NCBI GenBank assembly: GCA_003331935.1
Contig: QOQE01000004.1
Span: 1-64,000 of the forward strand
Reading direction: 5' to 3'
Length of the DNA stretch: 64,000 bases
DNA from: Alphaproteobacteria bacterium
GTDB lineage: Bacteria > Pseudomonadota > Alphaproteobacteria > Rhodobacterales > Rhodobacteraceae
The translations under genes and the position numbers were made by a program. This document shows positions 52,468 to 60,788 of this stretch, piece by piece (within the stretch, counting starts at the first letter, position 1; every line of letters starts with the position of its first letter). The notes under the pieces are model-generated. The model saw only the letters and a program-made list of their open reading frames with translations. It was not told the DNA's origin and did not search any database.

Positions 52468-53286
52468 ATGAAAAGTTTAGACAAAATGCTCTATTCGGTA
52501 AGTGATAACATAGCAATACTCACTATAAATAGACCAGAGAGACGCAACGCGCTTGATGCAGAAACATTGGAACAGATAAATATTTTAATGGACAGAGCAG
52601 AAAATGATGAAAAAGTAAGGGTAATATTAATCAATGGTAAAGGCGACACCTTTTCCTCTGGGTTTGATTTGAAAGATCAAATGGAGAAAGACCCTCGAGG
52701 TGAGCAATGGAAGCCAATTCTGGAACTAGACTACCAAACTATCATGCGATTTTGGAATAGCCCAAAGCCGACTATAGCAGCAGTAAAAGGGGCGTGTTTA
52801 GCTGGAGCATTTGAACTATCTCTCGCGTGTGATTTTACGATTTGCGCAAGAGACTCATTTTTTGGAGAACCTGAACTTAAGTTTGGTGCTGGAATAGTTA
52901 CGATGGTGTTACCCTGGGTAATAGGAATGAAAGCGGCAAAAAAAATAATTTTATTAGGTCAAGACAACATAACTTCATCAACAGCTTTAGAATTAGGAAT
53001 TGTCAGCGAGGTAACAACGAATGCTCGTCTCTTGAAGAGATCAATGCAAGTTGCAAAACACATTTCTGTAATTGATCCAAATTTAGTCAAAAAAACTAAA
53101 AAGGCTATTAACCAAAGTTTTGAAATAGCTGGACTACATCAAGCATTGGAAAAGAGCCTTGAAATAGACTACCAGATAGAATCCAAAGGATCACCAGACA
53201 AAAAGAAATTTATGGAAATTGCTAGAAAAGAGGGAATGAGAAAAGCTATAAAGTTTAGAGATTCCCGTTTTCCGATCGATGAATAA
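52468..53286 (+). CDS. Enoyl-CoA hydratase/isomerase family protein
   Basis: 272 residues, crotonase fold. N-R-P-E-R-R-N-A-L (about 20-28), the oxyanion-hole segment S-S-G-F-D-L-K-D (about 63-70), and A-A-V-K-G-A-C-L-A-G-A-F-E-L-S-L-A-C-D (about 107-125) are typical. The second catalytic Glu region F-G-E-P-E-L is present. It hydrates a 2-enoyl-CoA or performs a related reaction in acid catabolism. Its end overlaps the MFS transporter gene start by eight bases, so they are co-translated. Confidence 0.85.
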   Translation: MKSLDKMLYSVSDNIAILTINRPERRNALDAETLEQINILMDRAENDEKVRVILINGKGDTFSSGFDLKDQMEKDPRGEQWKPILELDYQTIMRFWNSPKPTIAAVKGACLAGAFELSLACDFTICARDSFFGEPELKFGAGIVTMVLPWVIGMKAAKKIILLGQDNITSSTALELGIVSEVTTNARLLKRSMQVAKHISVIDPNLVKKTKKAINQSFEIAGLHQALEKSLEIDYQIESKGSPDKKKFMEIARKEGMRKAIKFRDSRFPIDE

Positions 53287-54466
53287 TCCAATCGTACTAA
53301 TAGTCATTGCCCAAATGTTCGGGACCTCTTTATGGTTCAGTACCAATGGCGTACTGAAGCAAATTGAAGGAATATGGTCTCTATCGGTTAGTGATCTTGG
53401 TAATTTAACAAATTCTGTGCAGTTCGGTTTCATTATAGGTACGTTATTATTCACTATTACTGGATTTGCTGACAAATTCAAACCATCACGAATTGTTATG
53501 CTTTGCTGTTTCTTAGGGGCAACATTCAACGCTTTCATCATATTTGGAGAAATACCTTTTAGCTTTGTTATTTTTTCCAGATTAGTTGTTGGGATAGCTT
53601 TAGCTGGCATCTATCCCATTGGTATGAAACTCATAATTAGTTGGGATCCCCAAAAGGCACCCAACACGCTAGGCCTTCTTGTAGGCATGCTTGTTCTGGG
53701 CTCCTCATTACCTTATCTAATAAGAGCTTTGGGTATTTCATTTGATTGGCAATATACCGTTATTTTAACTTCGGGGCTATGCTACATTGCAGGAATAACG
53801 ATATATCTTATAGGTGACGGGCCCCATTTAATTACGAATAAAAAATCTTCTTTTCGTCTGTTAGATCAATTCAGTGAGCTTTTAAAAAACAAAAATTATT
53901 TAGCCTCTGCAGTTGGCTATTTTGGGCACATGTGGGAGTTATATGCTTTCTGGACTTGTGTGCCTATTCTTATATCAATATCAATCTCACAACATCAAAT
54001 CCATGATCAAGAGTTTTTGGTTTCACTGCTGAGCTTCCTAATTATTGGATTGGGCTTTGTAAGTTGTGTTTTGGGTGGGATTTTAGCGAAATCTCTAAAT
54101 AGCAGTAGAATTGCCTCACTTTCGTTAGCCTTCAGTCTATCAATATGTGTAATCTATCCCCTTGCAGGCAATCTTTACTTTTTTATTGATTTAGGTTTAT
54201 TAATAGTGTGGGGGTTTTTCGTTATTTCAGACTCACCCCAATTTTCTGCAATTTCCGCCAGAGTTTGTCCGCAACATCTAGTTGGGACGGCTTTAACTAC
54301 TCAGAATTGTATTGGCTTCTCGATAAGTATGATCACTATTTTCTTAACCACCAGCTTTTATGAGTCTCTTGGTCTTTATTTTGTTTGGATCTTACTTCCA
54401 GGACCTGTCTTAGGTTTAATATTTTTTTGTCGTCAATTTGGATTTTTAAAACTTAAAACAATCTGA
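53279..54466 (+). CDS. Major facilitator superfamily transporter
   Basis: 395 residues with about twelve membrane helices. The N-terminal half has F-A-D-K-F-K-P-S-R-I-V-M (loop 2-3 A-like motif near 62-73); the second half has a similar loop near K-S-L-N-S-S-R. It begins within the end of the enoyl-CoA hydratase gene. It may transport the acid metabolised by that enzyme, which is only inferred. Substrate unknown. Confidence 0.82.
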   Translation: MNNPIVLIVIAQMFGTSLWFSTNGVLKQIEGIWSLSVSDLGNLTNSVQFGFIIGTLLFTITGFADKFKPSRIVMLCCFLGATFNAFIIFGEIPFSFVIFSRLVVGIALAGIYPIGMKLIISWDPQKAPNTLGLLVGMLVLGSSLPYLIRALGISFDWQYTVILTSGLCYIAGITIYLIGDGPHLITNKKSSFRLLDQFSELLKNKNYLASAVGYFGHMWELYAFWTCVPILISISISQHQIHDQEFLVSLLSFLIIGLGFVSCVLGGILAKSLNSSRIASLSLAFSLSICVIYPLAGNLYFFIDLGLLIVWGFFVISDSPQFSAISARVCPQHLVGTALTTQNCIGFSISMITIFLTTSFYESLGLYFVWILLPGPVLGLIFFCRQFGFLKLKTI

Positions 54467-54488
54467 TTATTTGAATAAAATTTATTTT

Positions 54489-54860
54489 TCACTCAAAACT
54501 TTCGTTATTGGTAAGTGCTTGCCGAAAAAGCAATCTGAGAAAAGGATCAAGAGTTGACAATTTTTTATTGAGAGTTGCTTTTGGAATGATCAATACGGAT
54601 GACTTTTCCAATGCCCTCGCAGTGAATAGTCGTACGTTGTTTCCTAATATGGAATTCCACACACCAAAAACCTGCATTGAGTTAACAGTCTGCTTTTCTG
54701 TCAGTTTTCCATCACCTGCTTTTTTAAAGAGCCGTACTTTGCCTATAGACAAAATATATCCATCGCCTGTAGGTTCGCCTTCCTCATAGATAATTTGGTC
54801 TTTCTCAAAACTCATAGAAGAAAGTACATTTTTTAATTGTTCAACAGCATTTAAATCCAT
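54489..54860 (-). CDS. Cyclic-nucleotide-binding-domain-like protein
   Basis: I prefer the ATG at 54860 (123 residues, M-D-L-N-A-V-E-Q-L), although the frame opens at 54920. The single cNMP-type beta-roll is seen: E-K-D-Q-I-I-Y-E-E-G-E-P-T-G-D-G-Y-I-L-S-I-G-K-V-R-L-F (about 19-45), with T-A-R-A-L-E-K-S-S-V-L-I-I-P after. No DNA-binding domain follows, so it is a stand-alone sensor or regulatory fold. Ligand unknown. Confidence 0.65.
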   Translation of the reverse strand: MDLNAVEQLKNVLSSMSFEKDQIIYEEGEPTGDGYILSIGKVRLFKKAGDGKLTEKQTVNSMQVFGVWNSILGNNVRLFTARALEKSSVLIIPKATLNKKLSTLDPFLRLLFRQALTNNESFE

Positions 54861-54925
54861 GTTGGCGTTCCATGCAATTGCAACCGCATATAGTGTTTGA
54901 TTTAAATGAAAAAAAGTCAAGAAAT

Positions 54926-55873
54926 TTACGTAAGGGAAACTTTTTCCTTTGTCTTATTTCGTTGATATTCCCTAAAAAACAACCCCCACCCTCCAAGGAT
55001 TATAATAATAATCCCTGATAAAGATAAATAATCTGGAATATTACCAAAAAAGAAATAACCATTTATTATTGCTAAAATTAACAAAACGTACTCGGTTGGC
55101 CCATTGGTTATTGGAGATCCAACTTGGTAAGCATGAATCAGCGATGTCATGCCAAGAGTTCCAAAAATTGATAATATAGCAATTGAAATGAGAATGTAAT
55201 AATCATCAAAGTGAATTGAACCAAATACAAATCTCCATTCCTCTTTATCTATATATTCTAAGGGAAGTACTAAAATCATCACATAAGTGACTAGTGAAAG
55301 AAGTAGGCTAACGGAATACTGCTGAAATGCTTGAAGAAACGCGTTCTCATTCTCTCGAGTATACTTAGATATTATCATTGCTACAGCATAACAAAACGCT
55401 GTGAATAAAGGCGCCAACATAAAAAAACTAAATTCAGACTCTTTGAAAGGTTTTACTATAAAAAATACCCCAATGAACCCAAGAAGTATGATCAAAATTC
55501 TCACAAAGCCAATTCTCTCTGATAAAATTATCGCAGACAAAATAGTGATGAAAAACGGTGCGGCAAAAAACAGCGCTGTTACCGTGGAAAGTGACAATTT
55601 TTCTAAACTTATAAAGAAAATAAAGAAACCGAAATGCATTAGCACGCACCTTATTAATGTCAGCTTCGGATAAAAGGGAATTATTTTAAAGTTATAATTT
55701 GAAAACTTTAAGATACTCAAAGTAACTATTATCCCAACTACTGCACGTGTTATGAAAAGCTGAAATATGGTTGTGTCAGCAGCAATTATTTTTACAGCCA
55801 AGTCATGGAAGCTGTAAAGAAGCATTCCAATTACTATGAAAATCATTCCTATTTGATTGGTATTCGTTCTCAT
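54926..55873 (-). CDS. EamA/DMT family transporter
   Basis: 315 residues, ten hydrophobic segments as two EamA repeats (first ends near F-I-G-V-F-F-I-V-K-P, about 137-146; second near N-G-Y-F-F-F-G-N-I-P). RarD/S-adenosylmethionine-uptake-like in style. It lies just upstream of the cyclic-nucleotide-binding-like gene on the same strand, five bases beyond the longer form of that frame. Third DMT transporter of this window. Confidence 0.8.
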   Translation of the reverse strand: MRTNTNQIGMIFIVIGMLLYSFHDLAVKIIAADTTIFQLFITRAVVGIIVTLSILKFSNYNFKIIPFYPKLTLIRCVLMHFGFFIFFISLEKLSLSTVTALFFAAPFFITILSAIILSERIGFVRILIILLGFIGVFFIVKPFKESEFSFFMLAPLFTAFCYAVAMIISKYTRENENAFLQAFQQYSVSLLLSLVTYVMILVLPLEYIDKEEWRFVFGSIHFDDYYILISIAILSIFGTLGMTSLIHAYQVGSPITNGPTEYVLLILAIINGYFFFGNIPDYLSLSGIIIIILGGWGLFFREYQRNKTKEKVSLT

Positions 55874-55936
55874 TTTAAAAAAAAGATAAAAAATTAAATT
55901 GTAGGACTTCGGGTATTATTAATCTATCCAAAAAAT

Positions 55937-56224
55937 TTAATTTAGCCTGACGGTATATGAAAAAGAGAAGTTGCTTCCAGAGTTAGCAGGTAAAGCTGTA
56001 GTAGTATTTATTGATGAGTTTAATCTGTTTCGTTGCTCTATTTTATTTAAGTCTCTTTTGTTTTCCATACAGAGTTTATAGGCCTTTGTATTTACTTGAA
56101 ACCCTGCCCTCTGGCATTCAGTAGAAAAGGTATTTTCTAGTCTAGCCTTGTATTCTTCATTGCTCATGCAACCAGAAAGCCCAACAAAGGTTATCAGAGT
56201 GACTTGAATAAATTTGAACCACAT
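55937..56224 (-). CDS. Small lipoprotein, unknown
   Basis: 95 residues from ATG 56224, chosen because the following residues form a lipoprotein signal (M-W-F-K-F-I-Q then hydrophobic and L-S-G-C, lipobox near residue 19). The mature region has two cysteines (E-C-Q-R, L-C-M-E-N) and a Thr/Asn/Ser-rich tail. The ATG overlaps the methyltransferase stop (TAATG), so the two are translated together. No family recognised. Confidence 0.65.
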   Translation of the reverse strand: MWFKFIQVTLITFVGLSGCMSNEEYKARLENTFSTECQRAGFQVNTKAYKLCMENKRDLNKIEQRNRLNSSINTTTALPANSGSNFSFSYTVRLN

Positions 56225-56826
56225 TATTTTAAAATCTTTTCGCAAAAAAAACCCATCCAACTTTCCTTGTCACCAGCCAAACCTACACTCCACCCCTCAG
56301 TGAAGTTTTTAGTTTGAAAATTTGCTTTTTCAAGAAATTTCTCCGCTTCCTTTTTTTGATAGTAGCTATAAAACCTACCTAACCTGTCACGACATTCCCC
56401 TTTTCCTCGTTTAAGACTTAAAAAAAGAAGTCCCTCTTTCTTAAGAGCAAAAAATAGTTTCTTCAAAATATCACGAAATTGTTTTTTTGGTGTGTGGAGT
56501 AGGCTAAAATTGGCCCAAATTGCATCATAAAAATTATGCTCATCTATCTCATCAAAAGATATATTTCTTGCCTTAATTTTTAATAAGGATTCCGCTGCTT
56601 TTACCATCTCTTGAGAGGCATCTATAGGGAAGGGAGCGAAGCCTCTTTTCAAAAGCGCAAGTGACGCGGAACCTGTACCACAACCAAGATCAAGCACCTT
56701 TCCCTTACTAACTATCTTTTTCATAAAAAGATCAAGATTTGTATCTTTAGCCTCTTTTGACATAAGTTCTTTGTAATCTGAAATGCGCTTATTATATGTG
56801 TCTACAGTTTCTTGATCAGCACTCAT
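56224..56826 (-). CDS. Class I SAM-dependent methyltransferase
   Basis: 200 residues. SAM-binding motif I V-L-D-L-G-C-G-T-G-S-A-S (about 46-57), motif II-like P-F-P-I-D-A-S-Q-E-M-V, and D-A-I-W-A-N-F-S-L-L-H near 102-112 are in the usual order. The acceptor is unknown (small molecule or protein). It lies five bases downstream of the carbonic anhydrase gene. Confidence 0.82.
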   Translation of the reverse strand: MSADQETVDTYNKRISDYKELMSKEAKDTNLDLFMKKIVSKGKVLDLGCGTGSASLALLKRGFAPFPIDASQEMVKAAESLLKIKARNISFDEIDEHNFYDAIWANFSLLHTPKKQFRDILKKLFFALKKEGLLFLSLKRGKGECRDRLGRFYSYYQKKEAEKFLEKANFQTKNFTEGWSVGLAGDKESWMGFFCEKILK

Positions 56827-56831
56827 TAAAT

Positions 56832-57470
56832 TCAGAACTCCATGGGCTCGAATGCATCAGATTCTTTTGCTTTTTTCCATAATGTAACTGATTTGAAATC
56901 CAGCCACCATGCATGAATTTCTAAAATTTGTTTATTTATCGCATTATATATCCAAGGATAACTGAGCAAATTATTGTAGGAATATACCACAACTGCTCTT
57001 TCTGAATTCACTTCGATATTTTCTTTTTTGTCATTAAAATCAATTTCAGACAACGCAGGTTTAGCAATATCAACCCAGCTTTCTATAAAATCGGTTAATT
57101 GGTCTTTTGTATCTACTTCTTTATTATTGATTTTCTTACACAAAGCTGCAACACCACCACAGTGCGCATGCCCTAGCACAATAATGTCTTTCACCCTTAA
57201 ATTTTTCACAGCATATTCTAAGGCTGCACCGGTGCTTACGCTATTTTTGGAAGTGAACGGAGGAACAAGATTTGCTACATTTCTAACAATAAATAAGTCG
57301 CCTGGACCCGTACCGAACAGCATAGACGGTTCTACACGTGAGTCCGAGCAACAAATAACCATCGTTTTTGGAGACTGCCCATCCTTAGCAAGTTTCTGAA
57401 GAATTTTACCCTTTTTTTCAAAATAGGTGGCTCGAAAATTTTTAAATCCGGTTTCCAGTTCTTTAACCAT
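56832..57470 (-). CDS. can: Beta-carbonic anhydrase
   Basis: 212 residues. Zinc and catalytic residues: C41-S-D43-S-R45 (C-S-D-S-R), H101-A-H-C104 (H-x-x-C), and the V-L-G-H-A-H-C-G-G-V region. The length and sequence match beta-class CanA/CynT-like enzymes. It interconverts CO2 and bicarbonate in the cytosol. It is divergent from the SCO1 gene; no gene lies in the 225-base gap between them. A TTGACA with a poor -10 (CATACA) 17 bases on (57560-57588) is a weak plus-strand promoter candidate. Confidence 0.92.
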   Translation of the reverse strand: MVKELETGFKNFRATYFEKKGKILQKLAKDGQSPKTMVICCSDSRVEPSMLFGTGPGDLFIVRNVANLVPPFTSKNSVSTGAALEYAVKNLRVKDIIVLGHAHCGGVAALCKKINNKEVDTKDQLTDFIESWVDIAKPALSEIDFNDKKENIEVNSERAVVVYSYNNLLSYPWIYNAINKQILEIHAWWLDFKSVTLWKKAKESDAFEPMEF

Positions 57471-57695
57471 TTTATAAAACGCTCCTGAACTCCTTTTTAA
57501 TTCTGACTACTGTCGTGAAGCTATCTTGTATTCGGTTTCTTGGCTAAGTGCAATTTTATTTGACAATTATACCTTTTGAAGACATACAAGCTTTTGGATC
57601 CCGCAAATATAGAATGCAGTTGTTAAAAAACATTAATCTTTTTTGACGTTAATGGATTGAAATTGAGCTAACTTATTAATCTTTGAAATTTGTAA

Positions 57696-58310
57696 ATGTT
57701 ACCCCAAAATTCTAAATTTTCCTATTTGTTACTTCTTTCAGGGCTGGTAATAATCTTCTCATTTTCCTATAACATTTATAAAGAATTCTCAGGATCTGCA
57801 AGCTGTAATGAATCGACTAATTTTATTGACGGATTAGGCGGACCAATAGAATTAATTGATCAGAATGAAAGTTTTTTTTCTTTAGAAGATCAAGATACTA
57901 GACTTTCTTTGGTTTATTTTGGATATAGTTATTGTCCTGATATTTGTCCCTACGATTTAGAAAGAAATGCATACGTGAAAGACATAATGGATGAAAAGCA
58001 GTTGGACATTAATTTAATCTTTATTACTATTGACCCATCACGAGACACAGCAGATCGCTTGAAAGATTTCTCTGAATTCATTCATGACTCAATGATTGCT
58101 TTAACCGGATCAAAGGATGAAATAGATTCCCTGAAGAAAGAATACGGGGTTTTTGGGAGATCAAATAAAATTGATAACGAAGATCAGTCGTATTTAGTTG
58201 ATCACTCAACCTTTTCATATCTCATAAATAAAGATGGTCGAGTTTTAACTTTTTTTAATAGAAGGGAAACGCCCGAAAAAATGTCTGAAAAGATCGAATG
58301 TTTTTATTAG
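57696..58310 (+). CDS. SCO1/SenC family copper chaperone
   Basis: 204 residues. An N-terminal membrane anchor (about 9-25) is followed by a thioredoxin-like fold with the copper-binding C80-P-D-I-C84 (Y-C-P-D-I-C) and the conserved His in V-D-H-S-T-F (about 168). It loads copper into the CuA site of cytochrome c oxidase subunit II, acting in the periplasm. It may also affect the copper supply of pseudoazurin, which lies elsewhere in this window. Divergent from the carbonic anhydrase gene. Confidence 0.9.
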   Translation: MLPQNSKFSYLLLLSGLVIIFSFSYNIYKEFSGSASCNESTNFIDGLGGPIELIDQNESFFSLEDQDTRLSLVYFGYSYCPDICPYDLERNAYVKDIMDEKQLDINLIFITIDPSRDTADRLKDFSEFIHDSMIALTGSKDEIDSLKKEYGVFGRSNKIDNEDQSYLVDHSTFSYLINKDGRVLTFFNRRETPEKMSEKIECFY

Positions 58311-58416
58311 AATATAAAAGTACTAATCTAATATTTAAGCTTGGTTTTTATTGTTAAGACATATAAAAATATGCTAATAATATCATTACAAATTTTATCA
58401 TTAGGATTTGATATAA

Positions 58417-58905
58417 ATGGCTCTACACTGCCCTGGGTGGATACTCTGCATATTTTGCGCAAATACCGCCAGAGAAACCTTGATTTCCTCTGCACCCATA
58501 AACACAATTGTCAAAAAGTATTCGAAAGCTATCGATGAACATTACTCAGAAATATCACCCGACTTTATTCAAGTCTGTGCAGAAAAAATGCTTGCGTCTC
58601 TTGTTGAGGTCGATGCTGGAAGTGCAGCGGAAGAGATAATTCGAGGATACATTCATAAGAAAATAAAGAGCAAAGATGATGGTTCAGTAAGAAAGTTATC
58701 TGGAATATTTTCCTCTGAATTTAAAGGGGAAAGAACCCCTACAGGCACAGAAAAATATATTGTGACAAACTTCAGAGCTTTTTTATTTTCAATGAGATCG
58801 GGATCTAAAGGTCTCCCTCCACCTGGTTGGCAAGTGGATCAGGTCCAAGATTTAGATTGGGTTGGTGATGTCATGATGCAAAAAGTTTCAATAATGGATG
58901 TATAG
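58417..58905 (+). CDS. Unknown protein, paralog A of a tandem pair
   Basis: 162 residues; starts M-A-L-H-C-P-G-W-I-L. It aligns through its length with the next gene (C-P-x-W-I-L start, K-Y-S-x-x-x-x-x-H-Y-x-E-x-S-x-D-F, C-A-x-x-x-L-A-x-L, F-K-G-E, W-x-x-x-Q-x-x-D-W). The first about 30 residues are hydrophobic with three extra cysteines in this copy. The rest is helical and mixed-charge. I do not recognise the family. The 211-base gap to the next copy shows no other gene. Confidence 0.65.
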   Translation: MALHCPGWILCIFCANTARETLISSAPINTIVKKYSKAIDEHYSEISPDFIQVCAEKMLASLVEVDAGSAAEEIIRGYIHKKIKSKDDGSVRKLSGIFSSEFKGERTPTGTEKYIVTNFRAFLFSMRSGSKGLPPPGWQVDQVQDLDWVGDVMMQKVSIMDV

Positions 58906-59116
58906 CAATAAAACTATAGCTCAATTCCAATATTTTTTGCTTTATATCAACAGGTCCTTTGAAATACGATTTTGCTCTTAATTTTTCACAATTTTCATTT
59001 TCTATGAGCCTAATGATCTAGTTTGACCCTACGTCCTATTAATATTGAATTGATTTTTATTACTACAGTGTTAACGTCTAAACTTCCTATTTGCAATAAA
59101 CAAAGGTTGTAAGGTC

Positions 59117-59599
59117 ATGTCAAACTACTGTCCAGAATGGATATTGGGAGTAGCGATTGGGGTGATTGTAGGCGATGCACTCACCGGCAGCACCTCAATT
59201 TTAGCTAATGCACAGAAATACAGTGATGGCTTATCGAAACATTATGAAGAAGTTAGCAAGGATTTCCTAAATGATTGTGCGAACGATATACTTGCAGAGT
59301 TGAATGATATCGGGATTGATGAATTCACTCCTCGATTTATTAAATCGTTTGTTTTCAACAAGATAAAGTTTAAAGAAAACGGGAGCTCGAGGCGTTTCAA
59401 TGTATTTTTTAACCAATTTAAGGGAGAAAAAGCAGCGGTAACTTCCAAAAAAATTGTAAGCTCGTTCAAAGCTTTTGTATTTAGGTGTAGAGCTCAAAAA
59501 GTATCCTTAGCGCCCAAGAATTGGAGCATTCATCAAGAGGAACAAATTGATTGGCTTTTGGCTTTGGTACAGCAGGAAGCGCCTAGGTTGTCAGGTTAG
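59117..59599 (+). CDS. Unknown protein, paralog B of a tandem pair
   Basis: 160 residues; M-S-N-Y-C-P-E-W-I-L, then a hydrophobic stretch (V-A-I-G-V-I-V-G-D-A-L) and A-N-A-Q-K-Y-S-D-G-L-S-K-H-Y-E-E-V. It shares F-N-Q-F-K-G-E-K-A (about 96-104) and a C-terminal N-W-S-I-H-Q-E-E-Q-I-D-W with copy A. The hydrophobic N-terminal segment makes membrane association plausible; the remainder looks cytoplasmic. The pair likely arose by duplication and has diverged extensively. Function unknown. Confidence 0.65.
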   Translation: MSNYCPEWILGVAIGVIVGDALTGSTSILANAQKYSDGLSKHYEEVSKDFLNDCANDILAELNDIGIDEFTPRFIKSFVFNKIKFKENGSSRRFNVFFNQFKGEKAAVTSKKIVSSFKAFVFRCRAQKVSLAPKNWSIHQEEQIDWLLALVQQEAPRLSG

Positions 59600-59734
59600 C
59601 CTTAAAACCTATAAATTTGATAATTATAGATCGGCATGAAAACTGATCTAGCGTTAACTCAGGACATTTAATTAGTAAAATCCCAGCCAAGTGTAGTAAC
59701 ATTTTACAATATTAAACAAGTTCAGGAGAGAATC

Positions 59735-60742
59735 ATGCCTAAATTGATTTTAAACAGGCGGGAGTTCGCCGTTGGAAGTGCCGCTTTAGTTACTGCTATT
59801 AGCTCTTTACCTGTAATGGCAAGCGGCAAACTTAAGGTGGCCGGTATATATACGGTGCCGACACAACAGAAATGGGTAGCTCGATTACACCTTGCATTAG
59901 ATGCAGCAGCAAAGCGGGGTGAGATTGAGTATGTATATTCGGAGAGCACGGCAAATACAGACTATGTGAGAGTAATGCGGGAATATTGTGATAGTGGCAT
60001 AAATATGATTGTTGGAGAAGCCTTTGGTATTAGTAAAGAGGCCAGAAAAGTCGCTGATGACTACCCAGAAATTGCTTTTCTGATGGGTGATCCCTTTAAG
60101 CCACATGGAAATAATTTTTCTGTTTTTGATAATTACATACATGAACCTTGCTATTTAATGGGAATTGTTGCGGGCCATATGACAAAAGCTAAAAAAATAG
60201 GTATGGTTGGTGGATATGCCATCGGTGAAGTTAATAGACTATTTCATGCTTTTATGAATGGAGCAAAATCTGTTAAGCCAGACATTAAATTTAAAGTCAC
60301 CTTTATTGGATCATGGTACGACCCACCAAAAGCGAAAGAGGCAGCGTTTGCACAGATTGAAGCTGGCTGCGATATTCTTTACGCGGAGAGAGCAGGTGTA
60401 GTTGATGCGTGCAGAGAAAAAGGCATTTTAGCATTTGGAAATGTAAATGATATGAACAAAGAGGAAAATGGTACAGACGTAGTTGTTACCTCAGCCCTTT
60501 GGCATATGGAAGGCGCCATAGATCATGCTATAGCCAAGGTGAAGTCAGGCACCTTTTCCTCAGAGGAATATCATAATTGGACTATGATGGCCAAAGGCGG
60601 TGCATCTCTAGCTCCATATTATGAGTTTGAAAGTAAGATACCATCTGCAGTAAAAGAACAAGTGGCTACTCTTGCGGATAATATTAAAAAGGGTAAGTTT
60701 ACCGTAGAAATAAATGACGTCGAACCAAAGTCTACCTTCTAA
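59735..60742 (+). CDS. BMP-family substrate-binding protein (nucleoside-type ABC importer)
   Basis: 335 residues. The N-terminal leader N7-R8-R9-E-F-A-V resembles a twin-arginine signal peptide, cleaved near residue 30. The Bmp/TmpC/PnrA-like core has G-K-L-K-V-A-G-I-Y, S-A-L-W-H-M-E-G-A-I and G-S-W-Y-D-P-P-K-A-K-E-A-A (about 189-201). Bmp proteins bind purine nucleosides or related compounds. It is first in the plus-strand set with one ATPase and two permeases; a hairpin terminator follows it. Confidence 0.85.
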   Translation: MPKLILNRREFAVGSAALVTAISSLPVMASGKLKVAGIYTVPTQQKWVARLHLALDAAAKRGEIEYVYSESTANTDYVRVMREYCDSGINMIVGEAFGISKEARKVADDYPEIAFLMGDPFKPHGNNFSVFDNYIHEPCYLMGIVAGHMTKAKKIGMVGGYAIGEVNRLFHAFMNGAKSVKPDIKFKVTFIGSWYDPPKAKEAAFAQIEAGCDILYAERAGVVDACREKGILAFGNVNDMNKEENGTDVVVTSALWHMEGAIDHAIAKVKSGTFSSEEYHNWTMMAKGGASLAPYYEFESKIPSAVKEQVATLADNIKKGKFTVEINDVEPKSTF

Positions 60743-60749
60743 ATAAAAC

Positions 60750-60784
60750 ACCACTCCCATTCAACAGAGTGGGAGTGGTATTTT
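60750..60784 (+). terminator. Hairpin between the BMP binding protein and ATPase genes
   Basis: ACCACTCCCA / TGGGAGTGGT with a loop around TTCAACAGAG spans 60750-60779, followed by ATTTT. It is a strong 10-base stem eight bases after the binding protein stop, and the ATPase start lies a few bases downstream. This is the usual partial terminator that makes binding protein mRNA more abundant than that of the membrane components. Confidence 0.7.
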
Positions 60785-60788
60785 GATA

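Noticed and set aside
59627-59650. TAGATC/GATCTA inverted repeat after paralog B
   Set aside because: The arms are short with a 12-base spacer and no T-tract; too weak to call as terminator or operator.
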